NCBI RefSeq assembly: GCF_040802235.1
Contig: NC_133162.1
Span: forward strand, 1,195,501-1,259,500
Source: Manis javanica
Lineage: Eukaryota > Chordata > Mammalia > Pholidota > Manidae
DNA length: 64,000 bases
Reading direction: 5' to 3'
The position numbers were made by a program, and so were the translations under genes. Below, piece after piece: positions 12,481 through 60,739 of this stretch. How positions within the stretch are numbered: position 1 is the first letter of the stretch; every line of letters starts with the position of its first letter. The notes beneath the pieces are model-generated. The model was not told where the DNA came from. It did not search any database and saw nothing but the letters and a program-made list of their open reading frames with translations.

Positions 12481-13439
12481 GACTGTGTGGGGTGGGCTGG
12501 GGCCGGGCTGGGTGGCACCAGCTCCCCTGCATGGCCGAGGGGCGGCCGGGAGCGATGGCTGGGCTGTGAGTGGGGCCCGGCTGCCACCCCTTCTGGGAGG
12601 TCAGGGCTAATGCTGCCTCTCTGCTTCTGAGCAGCCACCTGCCTGGAAGCTGCTGGCATCTGGCTTTGGGGGGGTCTTCAGCGGCTCTCTTGCTGGCTCG
12701 GCAGGCGGGGTCCAGCCAAGGCTGCCTGGGGACAGTGGCCGAGTCTACAGCGAGGGGCGCCCCTGTTGCAGGGACGTTTCCAGGGACAGCCCTGAAGCAG
12801 GAGCCCCAGCCTGGGACCCTCTCTTTCCCAGCATTCGGGCTTTGCCTGTACTTGTCCCTAAATCAAATGCAATGCTGCTTGTGCCGCAATACGCTTCTGG
12901 GCCGTGGTGACATGGGCCCTGCCCTTACCCAGTGACAAGAAACTATGGCGACCCCCAGGCTAATAGTTAGCTGGCTGCCATGTAAAGGCTGACAGGTCGA
13001 TGATAGCCTATTGAAAATGCTCAGCTGCTTCACTGAAGCCACCTGCCTCTCGGGTGCCATGGCCCAGACGCTCTCAGGGAGGCCACGGGGAAGTTCTGAA
13101 ACCCTGGTGCCTTCCCGACAATGGGTCGCATCCTACCCTATGAGGAAGGACGTGCAGGGCAGCGTTCCCACCTGGCCAGGTGCATGTGGGAGGCTGCACG
13201 GGGAAGATGCCCACATGGGGTGAGGACGGTCTCCCAGCCTGAGGCCTGAGGAGCCTCCTTGGAGAAAAAGGGGTTAGAGTGGCATTTAGTCCAACCAGTG
13301 CTGCAGGCAGGCGTCTGCCGGGAGCTCCAGGACTGTCAGCTTTTCTGGGCCCTCAGGGGCACGTGAGCCTTTGGGGGAGCCCCAGTGAGCCTGGAATTCA
13401 GATGGCGAGGGGCCCACATCAGCCCTGTGGACACAGCTC

Positions 13440-13622
13440 AGCTTGTGCACACACAGAAGTGTGCATGCATGCATGTATAAATGTGCACATATAAAGGATA
13501 CACACACTTCAGGTACAAATGCATGCCATGCATACAGCACACAGATGCAGTATAAACACACATGCAGGCACATGCTCACATGCATACAAGCACATGTGCA
13601 TATATGTGCACACGTATGCACC
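13440..13622. repeat. CA/TG-rich alternating purine-pyrimidine tract
   Basis: Low-complexity sequence rich in GTGCAC, ATGCATGCATG, CATACA and GCACATGTGCATATATGTGCAC. It has no fixed unit length. Alternating purine-pyrimidine order is maintained over long stretches. Confidence 0.8.
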
Positions 13623-13734
13623 CTCACCCAGAATTTGTCCTTCCCAGGCAGGCAGCAGGTGGCACGTCTGGCCTGGCACCCCTGTCACCTGATTGCTCAT
13701 GGAGCCCCTGGACTCATCCTCCAAAAACCCAGAA

Positions 13735-14200
13735 AATGACAAGTATAGCCAAGGATATGGAGAACCAGGAACCCTTGTGCACCTTTAGGGCTGTAAAATG
13801 CTGCAGCCGCTATGGAAGCAGCATGGCGGCTCCTCGAGACATTAAACAGGACTACCAGGCGACCAAGCAATGCCACGTCTGGTCTGCACCCACAGGAAAG
13901 GAAGGCAGGGGCTCAGAGAGAGATCTGAGCACTTATGGCACAGCAGCATTATTCACAGTAGCTAAAACATGGAAGAAATGCAAGTGTGCATCAACAGGTG
14001 AATGGATCAGCAACATGTATATATGCACGATGGAATATTATTTAGCCTTAAAAAATATAGGCCACAACTTGGATGAACCTTGAGAACATTATGCTGAGTA
14101 AGATAAGCCAGTCACAAAAAGACAAATTCTGTGTGATTCCATGTGCACAAGGTCCCTAGAGCAATAAGGCAAATATCACAATAAAGGATGTCAAATGAAT
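13735..14200 (+). mobile_element. Old L1 3'-end fragment, sense
   Basis: Sense-orientation L1 3' region. 'gcagcattattcacagtagctaaaacatgg', 'catcaacaggtgaatgga', 'gatggaatattatttagcc' and 'gaaccttgagaacattatgctgagtaag' occur in the order known for old mammalian L1s. It is opposite in orientation to the L1 at 9030-11955. It is followed directly by a DNA transposon fragment. Confidence 0.75.
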
Positions 14201-14214
14201 AGTCTGCTCTCTTG

Positions 14215-14465
14215 GTGCATATAAACATTATGTTGACAGTATACTGCAGTCTGCTAACTGTGAGGTAGTAATACATCTAAAAAACCAATGTACATACATT
14301 TATGAAAAATATTTTATTGCTAAAAAGTGCTGACCATCATCTGAGCTTCCAGTGGGTCAATCTTTCTGCCGGAGGAGGGTCCCCATGGGGATGCGCTGGC
14401 TGGCTGATCAGGGTGGTGGTTGCTGAAGGCTGGGGTGGCTGTGGATTTCTTAAGCCATATCCCTA
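14215..14465 (-). mobile_element. Tigger1-like DNA transposon fragment
   Basis: The + strand contains diverged copies of 'tatactgcagtctgctaactgtg', 'acatctaaaaaaccaatgtacata', 'ttattgctaaaaagtgct', 'accatcatctgagc' and 'gatcagggtggtggttgctgaaggctggggtggctgtgg' in the order of the 3' part of Tigger1, read antisense. This covers the end of the transposase frame and the start of the 3' flank. No terminal inverted repeat is retained. Confidence 0.7.
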
Positions 14466-16334
14466 AGGGTTGGGACCACTTTTTACCCCCACGGGGAGCC
14501 AGCCCCTGGTAGATTCCCAGTGTGTGGCCTGGGCCCCTGTGTGTGCAGCTGGCACTGCCCAGAGATCAGGCCTGCGCTGGCCATCTGCTCACAGCCTGGG
14601 CCTCACTGCATCTGCCCACTGCCCTGCTCTCTGGATGGGGTTGGGCTGTTGCTCACACAGGCCACAGGAGCTGCTGGTTCCCCAGAGCCGTCTCCACTCA
14701 GTCCCTTTCCTGGCACATGCCCTTGGCGTAATTCTCACTCCCAAGCACCCAGGAGGCACATCCCCCAAAATGTGGAGCTCCCAGCAGTGCTGAGATGGGA
14801 GGGGTGATCAGAGGACCCAGCACAGTGGACCGGGAGTGGGAGCCAGGGGTCAGTTTGCTCCAGAGTCAGAGCTGAACTGTTCCAAAGGCCTGCTTCCCCC
14901 TCCCCTGCTTGGCCCCGCCCCAGACCAGGGTGGCTTCCCCCCAGCTCCTGGGTCCTCAGGGCACACCGTCTGCCCACACGCCCATCCTGGGAGTCCCCAA
15001 GCAGCTTGCACGCCTGGTGCGGGGCCAGGTGGCATCAGGGTCCCTCCCTGCTGCTGGAACTGGGCTGGGGCTTAGCGTCCGGGTGGCGGGAGGCAGCTAG
15101 TCAGGGGCCTTGAGTGGCAGATTCCCTCCAGGTGGCCTGGGAGGCACTGCTGCCTACAACCCCGGGAGGCGACGGGAGCCGAGCGTTCAGTCCTTCCCAC
15201 CCCGGGCGTCTAGTCCTTTCCACCCCAGGCAACCCCCGCCAAGCCAACCGGGTACCTTACTGATCTGGCTGTTGCCTTAATCAGTAATTTATGAGCATTT
15301 CCCGTGCTGGGAATGTCAGTGTGAAATGCAGGAACACAGTCTCAGACCACCTCAGACCAGTCAGCACCCAGCACAGCGGCCCTCTGGGCTGTTACTGTAA
15401 CAGGCACGGGAGGTCTCCTCCAGGACCGCCTGAGTCCAGCCTGGCAGGAGGCGCCAGCACTTGCTGGCATCTGGTCTTGGCCACTCAGGCCTCCACTGGG
15501 CCCCCAGAAGCCTCACGCATCTTTGCCCCCATACCTGCTGTTTTTCTCAGAAATGACAGGCTGGTCTAGTTGCTCCTGCGCTGGGGCAGTGAGTATCGGG
15601 CAGGAGCACGGAGTGCTGGCCTGGGATCCCACGGCAGTCACAGGGCAGTGGTGAGCTCTCGGAGAGGCCGGTGGAGGCGCCTGGAGGAGGGCCAGCAGCC
15701 GGCAGGGTGGCCTGGAGAGATGGAGTGTAGACGCCTTCCCCGTGGAGGGACCTGGACCTGAGGGTCAGGGTGCTGGCTCCCCTCGGGAGAAGGTGACCCG
15801 TTCTCTTCGGCCTCTCTTACCACGAGTCTGCCGGGACCTCCCAGCTCAGCTCTCTCCTCTGTAGAATGTGAGCACCCGCCCCCTCCCAGGTTGCTCTGTG
15901 TTAACAGTGATAAGGACCAGGGGCATTTCCCAGAAGGCCCAGCTCCTGGCGCCTGCCACGCTGGGCCTGCTGGGGCTCCGCTCCCTGGCAGGCTTGTGGC
16001 CTTGGGGGACGGGCAGTGGCAGACGGGTCAGGATCTCAATGTTGAGGCGACCATCTGATGGCCCACTCCCACATGCACAGGTGGACTGTTCTGTGCAGCC
16101 CTGTGGGGATGTCCAGAGGCCACACAGACTGTGCAGCCAGACTGCAGCTCTGAGTTTTCTGGGCCAGAGGGTGTCTGACAAGATGTGATTGCCTCCTGCA
16201 CGAGTCTCAGCCCCCTGGGACGCTTGGTTCATCATCACGATTTCCCACATTATTCTCACGGCTGCTGTGGCACTCTCCCGAGGTCACGCGCCAGCTCCAC
16301 CAAGGATGCCCTGTGAGCTGAGGCCTCCTGGTGA

Positions 16335-16378
16335 TGGGGGGGTGGGGGTGGGGGGCTGGGTGGGGAGGTGGGCTGGGA
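16335..16378 (+). other. G-rich tract with G-quadruplex potential
   Basis: Consecutive runs of 7, 5, 6, 3 and 4 guanines are separated by loops of 1-2 nt, followed by further GGG runs. This fits the simple four-run quadruplex pattern several times over. It lies deep in STK32C intron 1, away from any exon. Confidence 0.6.
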
Positions 16379-19300
16379 AGGGAAGGTGTGGGCTGGGTTC
16401 CAGGTACTTGCCCTGAGAGCGGGCAGCTCACCCACCATGCGGCTTCTCTGCAAGCTACCCTGGCCCCCTGGCCCCAAAGGCACTGGGACTGGGGTGTGTG
16501 TTAGGAGCAGGGCTGCTCCCGGCCCGGGGGCATCTGGGCGAACGCAGTGTGTTGCCATTGACGGTTGGTCACAGTGACTCAGGACTCTCCCAGGACCTGT
16601 CTTCTGCTCTCCTCACTGGGGGCAGTTTTGGGGCTGTTTTACACAAAGCCCTGGCCTAGGGAAGGACTGCATTTTACCTGAAATCTCACTGGGAGATTTC
16701 CTAGCACTTTCCTGAGATGTTGGAAATGCCTACCAGGCTGCTCACTGCGCTCAAATGGGAAAGAAGGCTCAAGCCAGGCCCACAGGCAGTGCAGACCATC
16801 ATTGTATTTTTAGGAAGAAAGTGTCCAAACATTGCCTAACACTTGGCTTTGGATTTTGTGGCAGCTGTGCAAGAAGCCTTAGGCTTTCTCTGCCCACTTC
16901 TGTCCCTGTGCAGCCAGCACCGTGCTTTAGGACGGTCCCTCTCTCTCGTCCCCCCTGCCCACCTTTGCCCTGTGAGCCCGTGGCTGCCCTCTCCTGTGAC
17001 CCACGGGACTGAGGACACAGCCCATGTACAGGCTGGATGAGACAGCACCGGGGGCCCTTGTTTCAAAACAGGACCATCTGTGGCACGGTTATAGTGGCTG
17101 GCAGGGCGCCAGGAAACCACAGATGTTTTGCATGAGTCTCGCTGGAAACAAGGCCCCTGGAGGGCTGTCCAAGCTTCAGGAGCGGAGCCCCTTGCCTTTT
17201 CCTTGAGGGGTGTGGGTGGCTCCTAGAGGAGCCCCGAGATGGAATGAGGAACTCTGAGCTGTGACAGATGGTGGGAAGTTCTACTGGGGCCGCTGGGCTG
17301 AGTGGAGGAAAGTGCTCCCTGAGCACTGGGCTCCCTCTGGTCAGTGACCCTGGGCAAGCCAGCAGCCCTCGGAAAGGACTGGTGTGGGCGCCCGAGGCCA
17401 TGGGCTGTGCGGGAGGCTTGTGTTGGCGTCTCGACCCTGGTGAAATAGAGTTCAGACGTCTCCCGCTCGCGGTCAGTTGGCTGCATCGAGATGACCTACT
17501 TTCATAGCTCTGGCCTGCTTTGGAGGGCCAGCGGTGTGAAATAAAAGTCTTCAAGAATACATACTCTTAAAACCTTCTTTTTAAATATTTACCTGAGCCA
17601 GGAGAGCCAGTGCCGCTCCCATGGGGCAGTGTAGCAGGGCCCCTGGGCTCGCAGCCTTGCTGTCAGGGGCACGGCCCAGCCACCTTGGCTTCGTGTCCTG
17701 GGATGGACACGCCTTGGCGTCAGAGGGGGCTGTCGGGAGCTGAATCACCTTGTTTGCCTCCGTTGTGACTTGGGAGGCGTGCACAGGTGTCTGACGCGGT
17801 GCCAGCCCTGCTGTGGTGCAGTATGATTGCGCTGAGAATGAGGCAGGCAGTCCTGCTTGTCCATAACTCAGGGAACCCCGGCCACACCGTCACGCCAGCC
17901 CAAGTGTCAGCTTCAAAAATGTACCCCCGAAGGCCACGTAAAAAGTTGCCCCTGATTATTTTTCTCCCTGGTGGTGGGCACGTGTGTGTTTGCTGGCTAA
18001 GAGTCTGACTCCCCGCACGGGAGGGGCTGCTCTGGGAGGGCACGTCCATGGCCTTCTTCCGGGATCGGGAGCCCTGGGCTTGCCTGGTGGCACCCGGCCT
18101 CCCGAGCAGACCTGTGCCCAGAGCCCATAGTCAAACACAGCCAACGTCCTGCCCCAGTGACCTAGGAGAGGTGAGGCGTTCCCTGCAGAGTGGGGGTGCT
18201 GGGGAGCCCCCCAGGGCTGAGGCAGCTCCTGGTGCCAAGCACAAAGCAGGAGGGCCCTGTGAGGCTGCCCGCCTGCCTGGGAGGACCGACAGAGGGCCAG
18301 AGGACAAGGGACGGTGGCCCCCAGGCTCTGGGGTGGCGACCTGCATCTGGAGACTGAGGGCTGGCATGTGGGGCAGCCTGGCTTCCAGGGCTCAGGGCTC
18401 CACCCCACGCAGAGCTGGGCTTGAGGTGAGACCCTCCGGGGCTGCCTGGAGCCACAGGGGGCTGAGGGCGGGTGGGGCAACATGGGGCTTTAGCTCCCAC
18501 CCCTCTGCTGATGGGTCTGCCCCTCCCAGGGTGACCAGCAGCCTTGCCCCCGGGCTACAGTCCCTCCCTGGGTCTATTCAGTGCCTCTCACTGTTGGGGG
18601 TGCTGAACTTTGGAAGTGGTTCTGACTTCTGTGCAGCCTCCGAAAGCCCGGGGGACAGCCTGTGAGCAGTGTCCCCCTCCTGGGGCCACACTTTGCCTGG
18701 GGTGGAGGCCTGCATGCTCCTTGGGGCACCGGGGACTCACCCTTCTCCTTACTGGGGAGGCCTGCCCAGGGTCCGGTGTTTGGGGACCTTCACTTTACCA
18801 ACATCAGTGCCCTCCACAGGCGTCTGGGTGGTGGCCACGTTTGCAGCATGGCTTCAGTTCATCTGTGTGATTACAATATTCCTCTCTCTTCAGGGCCAGT
18901 CCGACAACTGTTTTAACAAATCTGCATGGGATCCCCCTACCCCACCCCCGACTGCCCCCATCCTGCCGGCACCTCCCCCTGGAGCAGGGTGGGCTAGAAG
19001 CAGCAGGCATGGCTGGCCCAGACAGGGGCAGCTGTGGGAGGGCCTAGCCCTGCCCGGGTAGATGAGGACCTGCGTGCTGCTGCAGGCACGGGGGACGGGC
19101 CGCAGACAGCAGCTGGGGCTCCCGCTCCCCTCGGAGGGCCTCATATGAGTTGCTGGGCAGTGGGTGGGTGGGGTGGACAGGGGCCTGGGCATCAGGGTGG
19201 GACTGCAGGTCCATGGGTGCCTGAGGAGCCCCCAGTCACAAGACAGAGGGACTCCGGTTAGCCTGGTAGAGCTTCTCTGGGTGCTGGCCACCCCGCTGAG

Positions 19301-19967
19301 CAGGCTGCAGCGGAGAGGGCCACCCCTTGGGGATGGTCTTTCTCAGGCCTTCTGCTGGGCCTGGAGGGATGTGCACCCCGCCCCACTCTGGGGCTGCCTG
19401 GGGACTCTGCCTGCCTGCAGTCTTCACAGTCACAGCCCCTCTTATTCATCTGTCTTTCCTGCAGTGTGTCTGTGTGGCCCCTTGGGATTGTACCATGAAC
19501 TCCCTGGGAGGGTGGGGGACCTGCTCCCAGGCTCTGGGTGGCCCTGAGACTCCTGGGGCTGCCGATTGGCAGGTCTTCCTGGTTCAGGGTGGCTTCTATG
19601 GGGGTTGCTGGGTGCCTGGGTTTAAGCTGAGCCCTCTGGGTACCATTTGCTCCACTCATGCTGTGTCCTGTCTGTGGGTCGCTGACCTGGCTTGGCCCAC
19701 AGTGAGTGGGAAGAGGGGCCCCCGGGACTCACCTCTGCCTCGACTCAGGGCCCCCTGCGTTGCACATAAGCCTGAGTTTAGCCCCAGCCAGCAGCACGAG
19801 TGACCCTCTTCCAGGATGAAGGGGGTGGCCAGAGGTCTGCAAGGGGCTCCCTGCAGAGGTGGGTGGCCCTGGGGACTCTTCCAGCTGGGGGCTTGTTGGG
19901 GGGCATGGCCTTCCTGCCACCTCACCTGGCATCCACCTCACCTGGTGTCCTTATGTTCTTTCTGCAG

Positions 19968-42553
<22,586 letters not shown>

Positions 42554-44429
42554 GCGGGCGGCCGGCCTGTGGAGACCAGGCTCCAAGGACGAACAGCGGC
42601 GGGGCTGCGGGCAGAGGCCCAGCGTCCATGTCCCCAGCCAAACAGCCCAGCCCGTCCAGGTGCAGATCTGGCCATATTTTCACTGGGACCATCTGACTGC
42701 AGAGGCTGCTCCCTGGCTCAGTGTCGCAGTAACAAGAAGTGACTGGTGTGGCTGAGAGTGGTGGGAAAGGAGGGCAGGTGTCCCCAGCCACTGAGTCGAC
42801 TGCGATGCCGGAGGGAGGCTCGTGGCTGCTGGGCCAGGTCTGTTCTGGCGGCCCCGACCGGCTCACATGGTGGGCACGTGCACTGGCCCTCAGCCCCCTG
42901 GCTGTGCGCAGCTCCTGTCCCTGCCCTCAAGCTTGCTGCCCAGACCTGGTGGTGGCCAGCATGGGCTCAGATCTTGTACATCAAGTGGGGAGGGTCATGG
43001 GCAGGATGATGAATAGTTTTCTAGAGATACACTATTCTAGCACTTTCTGCTGTCTGTGCAGTTCCACCTCTGCGTATCATGCCTAGAACTGCTCACTGTC
43101 AAGTCTTTGCCTGCTCTGGGTGCAGCCATGCTGGGCAGCGGGAGGCTGTGGAATGGGCAAGATGAGGCCAAGGGCCCCATCATGCTGGGCAGTGGGTGGG
43201 TGGTAAAATCACAAGGACCAAGTGGGCACAGATGGTGCAAAGGAGAGCTGGCTGGGCCAGGCAGAGGTGGCATGGAGAGACTTGCTGCCCTACTCACTGA
43301 GGGCCCCAGTACATGGGTGCCACGTGGTGATGCAGGACCACAGCCACTGCCAGGGGCCAGAGGTGGGCACTGCAGGATGCCCTGTGGTGGTGCCAACCCC
43401 TGGGGTATGTTCCCAGTGATGTCAGGGCAGGAGGCTTGAGGTCATGTATAAATGTATAAACGCAGGTGTGCATTTTTGAGACCCCCTGGAACTGCGTGCT
43501 GGTTTCCCATGTTGGTGGCAGGGATATGGGTGTGACTGGGCTCTGACCACTGCATCCCACCAGGGAGGGGATACAGTGCCGTGGAAACCGGCCTTGGTGA
43601 GCCTCAGGAATGGGCTCTGAGGCCACAGTGACCAAACCAAGCTGGGCCGGGGGAGCCCTGGCGATGTGGCAGGACCACCAGGATGGACTGTCCTGGGGAG
43701 GATGCCTGGGCCAGCACAACTTCCTGAGAAGCCCAGTTCAAAGATAAGCCCCAAGAACACAGCTGACAGCACTCCCTGGCCACCAAGAATGGACGCCGGG
43801 ACGAGGCCTGAGCTCCCAGTGCTGTGAGGCATGGGGCCATCCCCGACCCTTCCCTGATTGTCTTCCTGGTGCCTGTGATCATCCTGCCCTTCGGCAGACA
43901 CCCCTGCTGGGAACTGGCCAGCCAGCACTTCTGGAAGGTTCTTGACAGCCCTGAGGGTCTGCTCTGCCTTGGAGACAGGGCTGTGGCCATGGCTGCCCCT
44001 TCTCCTGCCACCTGCAGGAGGTGTGAGCTTGCCACCCTGCTCCCATGCCTCCCCAGTGCCATGGTGCCCCCACACCCCACTGGGGTTCCCTGGGCTCTCG
44101 GTCAGAATGTGGGAGGCAGCCTCTCTGCCGAACCCTCTCCCTCAGCATCCAGCCAACCCTCTGGCTGTCTCTGACCTGCAGGCCTGGGCTGGGGTACAGT
44201 CCCCAGGCTGCTGCCCTGACAGTGAGAGCCTCACCCCTATGCAGACCCGGCCCTGCCCTTCCCTGACCTGGGCCCAGCAGAGGCATCCCCGTAGGTGGTC
44301 TGGAGAACCAGCTTCATAGCCAGAACAAAACCAGGGTCGGGCGCACAGAATGCCCTAGGGGCCCACTCATAAGGCACTCTTGGGGGATGGCCCACGGGAC
44401 AGAGAGGTCAGGGCTGTCCACACGCCAGC
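42554..44429 (+). other. STK32C: STK32C 3' UTR and region between convergent genes
   Basis: The 3' UTR of STK32C begins here, but I cannot place its end. No canonical AATAAA lies within 1.9 kb of the stop. Weak TATAAA variants occur at about 43448 and 43455, and a canonical + strand AATAAA only at 44559-44564. The region is unique-looking with no further coding signal. Confidence 0.5.
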
Positions 44430-44447
44430 AGCTACAGCCCAGAGACC

Positions 44448-44453
44448 TTTAAT
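44448..44453 (-). terminator. DPYSL4: Probable DPYSL4 poly(A) signal ATTAAA
   Basis: First - strand hexamer of the AATAAA/ATTAAA class downstream of the DPYSL4 stop. Choice based on position only. Confidence 0.5.
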
Positions 44454-44558
44454 GGACCCAGTTCACATGGGGCTGGGGAAGGCATGCAGGTTCTGGCTAC
44501 AGCTACCCTCACCACGCGAAGCTGCTGCTCTCACTAGCTACAGGAATGCACGTTTGGT

Positions 44559-44564
44559 AATAAA
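44559..44564 (+). terminator. Possible + strand poly(A) signal AATAAA
   Basis: The only canonical + strand AATAAA downstream of STK32C before DPYSL4 coding sequence. If used, the STK32C mRNA would overlap the DPYSL4 3' UTR in antisense. It is 2 kb from the stop, so a nearer variant signal may be used instead. Confidence 0.25.
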
Positions 44565-45107
44565 AGGAATGCATCTCAGCTAAAAAGGAGCCTCAATTTC
44601 CCTGGAAACGAGCTACTAGGAAAGTAGAGGTTCAGTCCTCTGCCGGAAGCCACCCCGCGTGAGGTCCTGACGGGTCTCTGACGTCACAGCGGCTCTGCGG
44701 CAGGGCCTCTGTCCTGGGTCCGGCGAGGGGAGCAGACCCGCTGGGCCAGCAGGAGGGCTGGGGCCTTGGGTCAGGGACTCCTGCTGGGGAGGAAGAGGCA
44801 AATGCCGCAGCCTCTCGGCCCGGCTGGCTGTGGCCCCCGTTGGGCAATGGCCCTGCCGAACGAGGCACCTAGCACCTGGGCTCCGGGCCCCCATGTCCAG
44901 CCTTGCCCTGGCAGAGAGACCTCCCCAAATTCTCTCTACTGGTGGGGGCTTCTTGAAACAGGACCTGGGACCCCAATAGGAGAGTATATGGGGAGGGGAA
45001 GGTAGGCCCAGCACCTTTCAAAGTCAACAAAGGGAAAGCTAAGAGACGTGAGCGTCCCCACAGCTGCCCGCCTGGAACAGCCCAGCCCGCGCCATCCCTG
45101 CAGAGTT

Positions 45108-59837
<14,730 letters not shown>

Positions 59838-60040
59838 CCTGCTCCTCCCGCCAGCGCCGCCGCCTCGGTCGGCCCGCGCGCCCGGCTCCGCGGGGCAGGC
59901 CTCGGGGGTCCCGGCGGAGACGCGCGGAGGCCGCGTGTGTGCGTGGGGGCGCCGGGCGTCCGAGTGCGAGCGCGCCGGGCCGCGCGGCTCCCGCCCCGCC
60001 CTGCCCCGCCCCCGCCCCCGCGCACAAGCCCCGCCCCGGC
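59838..60040 (-). promoter_or_regulatory. DPYSL4: DPYSL4 5' UTR and core promoter with GC boxes
   Basis: Upstream of the short-isoform ATG. No TATA box is seen. Between 59991 and 60040 there is a dense cluster of GGGCGG/GGGGCGG-type Sp1 boxes on the - strand, as is usual for TATA-less CpG-island promoters. Transcription probably starts just downstream of this cluster; the exact site is not visible. Confidence 0.6.
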
Positions 60041-60451
60041 CGCGCTCAGAACCGCCCACTCCCCAGCCCCGGGCAACATCGGCCGCCGCAGCACCGGGTC
60101 CCTGCGCCTCGGCCCCGCGTGCTGGGTGGGGAGGGCGAAGGGCTGCGACAGGTCCTGGCCAGCGTGTGTGCGGAGTGTGCTGCCCGGGAGGGAGGGTGGG
60201 AGAAGCCCGGCAATGTCCCGCCCAGCTCGCTGCCCGCCGCCAGTTCCCTGGTGACCCGAGGCACCGAGGTCGCGGGGATTGATCCCAGGCACCCCACGCT
60301 CCGGAAGCCAGACTCCGTCGGGGAAGGTGCCTCCGGCCGAAGCCGGGCTCCTCCGTCCGAACGCCGGGCTGGGACGGGGCGGGGGAGACAGCCGCCTGCA
60401 AGGCTGCTCCGCCGCCGGCCGCGAAGCTGGGGGCAGGAGGGCGGGCACAAG

Positions 60452-60550
60452 TCGGAGACACAGCGACGGAAAGAGACAGCGAGACCGAGAGACGCAGAGA
60501 GACGGCGACCCAGAGGCAGGACGCGCGAGAGACCCAGAGACGGGCAGGAG
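60452..60550. repeat. Purine-rich GAGAC-type degenerate repeat
   Basis: The + strand is almost free of T over about 95 nt, with repeated gagac, agagac and cgaga pieces. On the transcribed strand of a long DPYSL4 pre-mRNA it would read as a GTCTC-rich pyrimidine tract in the intron just downstream of the putative exon 1A. Confidence 0.6.
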
Positions 60551-60739
60551 CGGCGGAGCCCGCGGGCGGGGTTGCGCGGTGGCAGCGTGGAGATGCCCCA
60601 GGCCCAGACTGGCCGCGAGCGCTCAGGTGCCCTCAGAGAGGCTGGGGGCTTCGGGAAGAGGAGGAGCCCCCAGAGGGCTCCCGGCGTGGGTGTGCGGGGT
60701 CTCGGAGGGTCCGGGGCCCTCATACCGTTCAGCCACTAC

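Larger units (their letters stand above)
1..19967 (+). other. STK32C: STK32C intron 1 (3' part)
   Basis: Non-coding on both strands as far as I can see. Many open frames exist because the DNA is GC-rich, but none shows a recognisable domain or a pair of splice sites in phase with exon 2. Exon 2 starts in phase 1, so an upstream exon ending with the first base of a Val codon must lie before this window. The intron holds old L1 pieces (3015-3190, 9030-12480, 13735-14200), a MIR (8860-9000), a Tigger1-like fragment, CA-rich repeats, a G-rich tract and an AT-rich enhancer candidate, each listed separately. The remainder (for example 1-3000, 3250-6280, 14470-19960) is unique-looking GC-rich sequence in which I see nothing specific. 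Confidence 0.8.
44430..45107 (-). other. DPYSL4: DPYSL4 3' UTR (inferred)
   Basis: Runs from the TAG at 45108-45110 to about 20 nt beyond a - strand ATTAAA at 44448-44453, roughly 680 nt. No earlier - strand AATAAA or ATTAAA is present. The exact cleavage point is an estimate. Confidence 0.5.
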
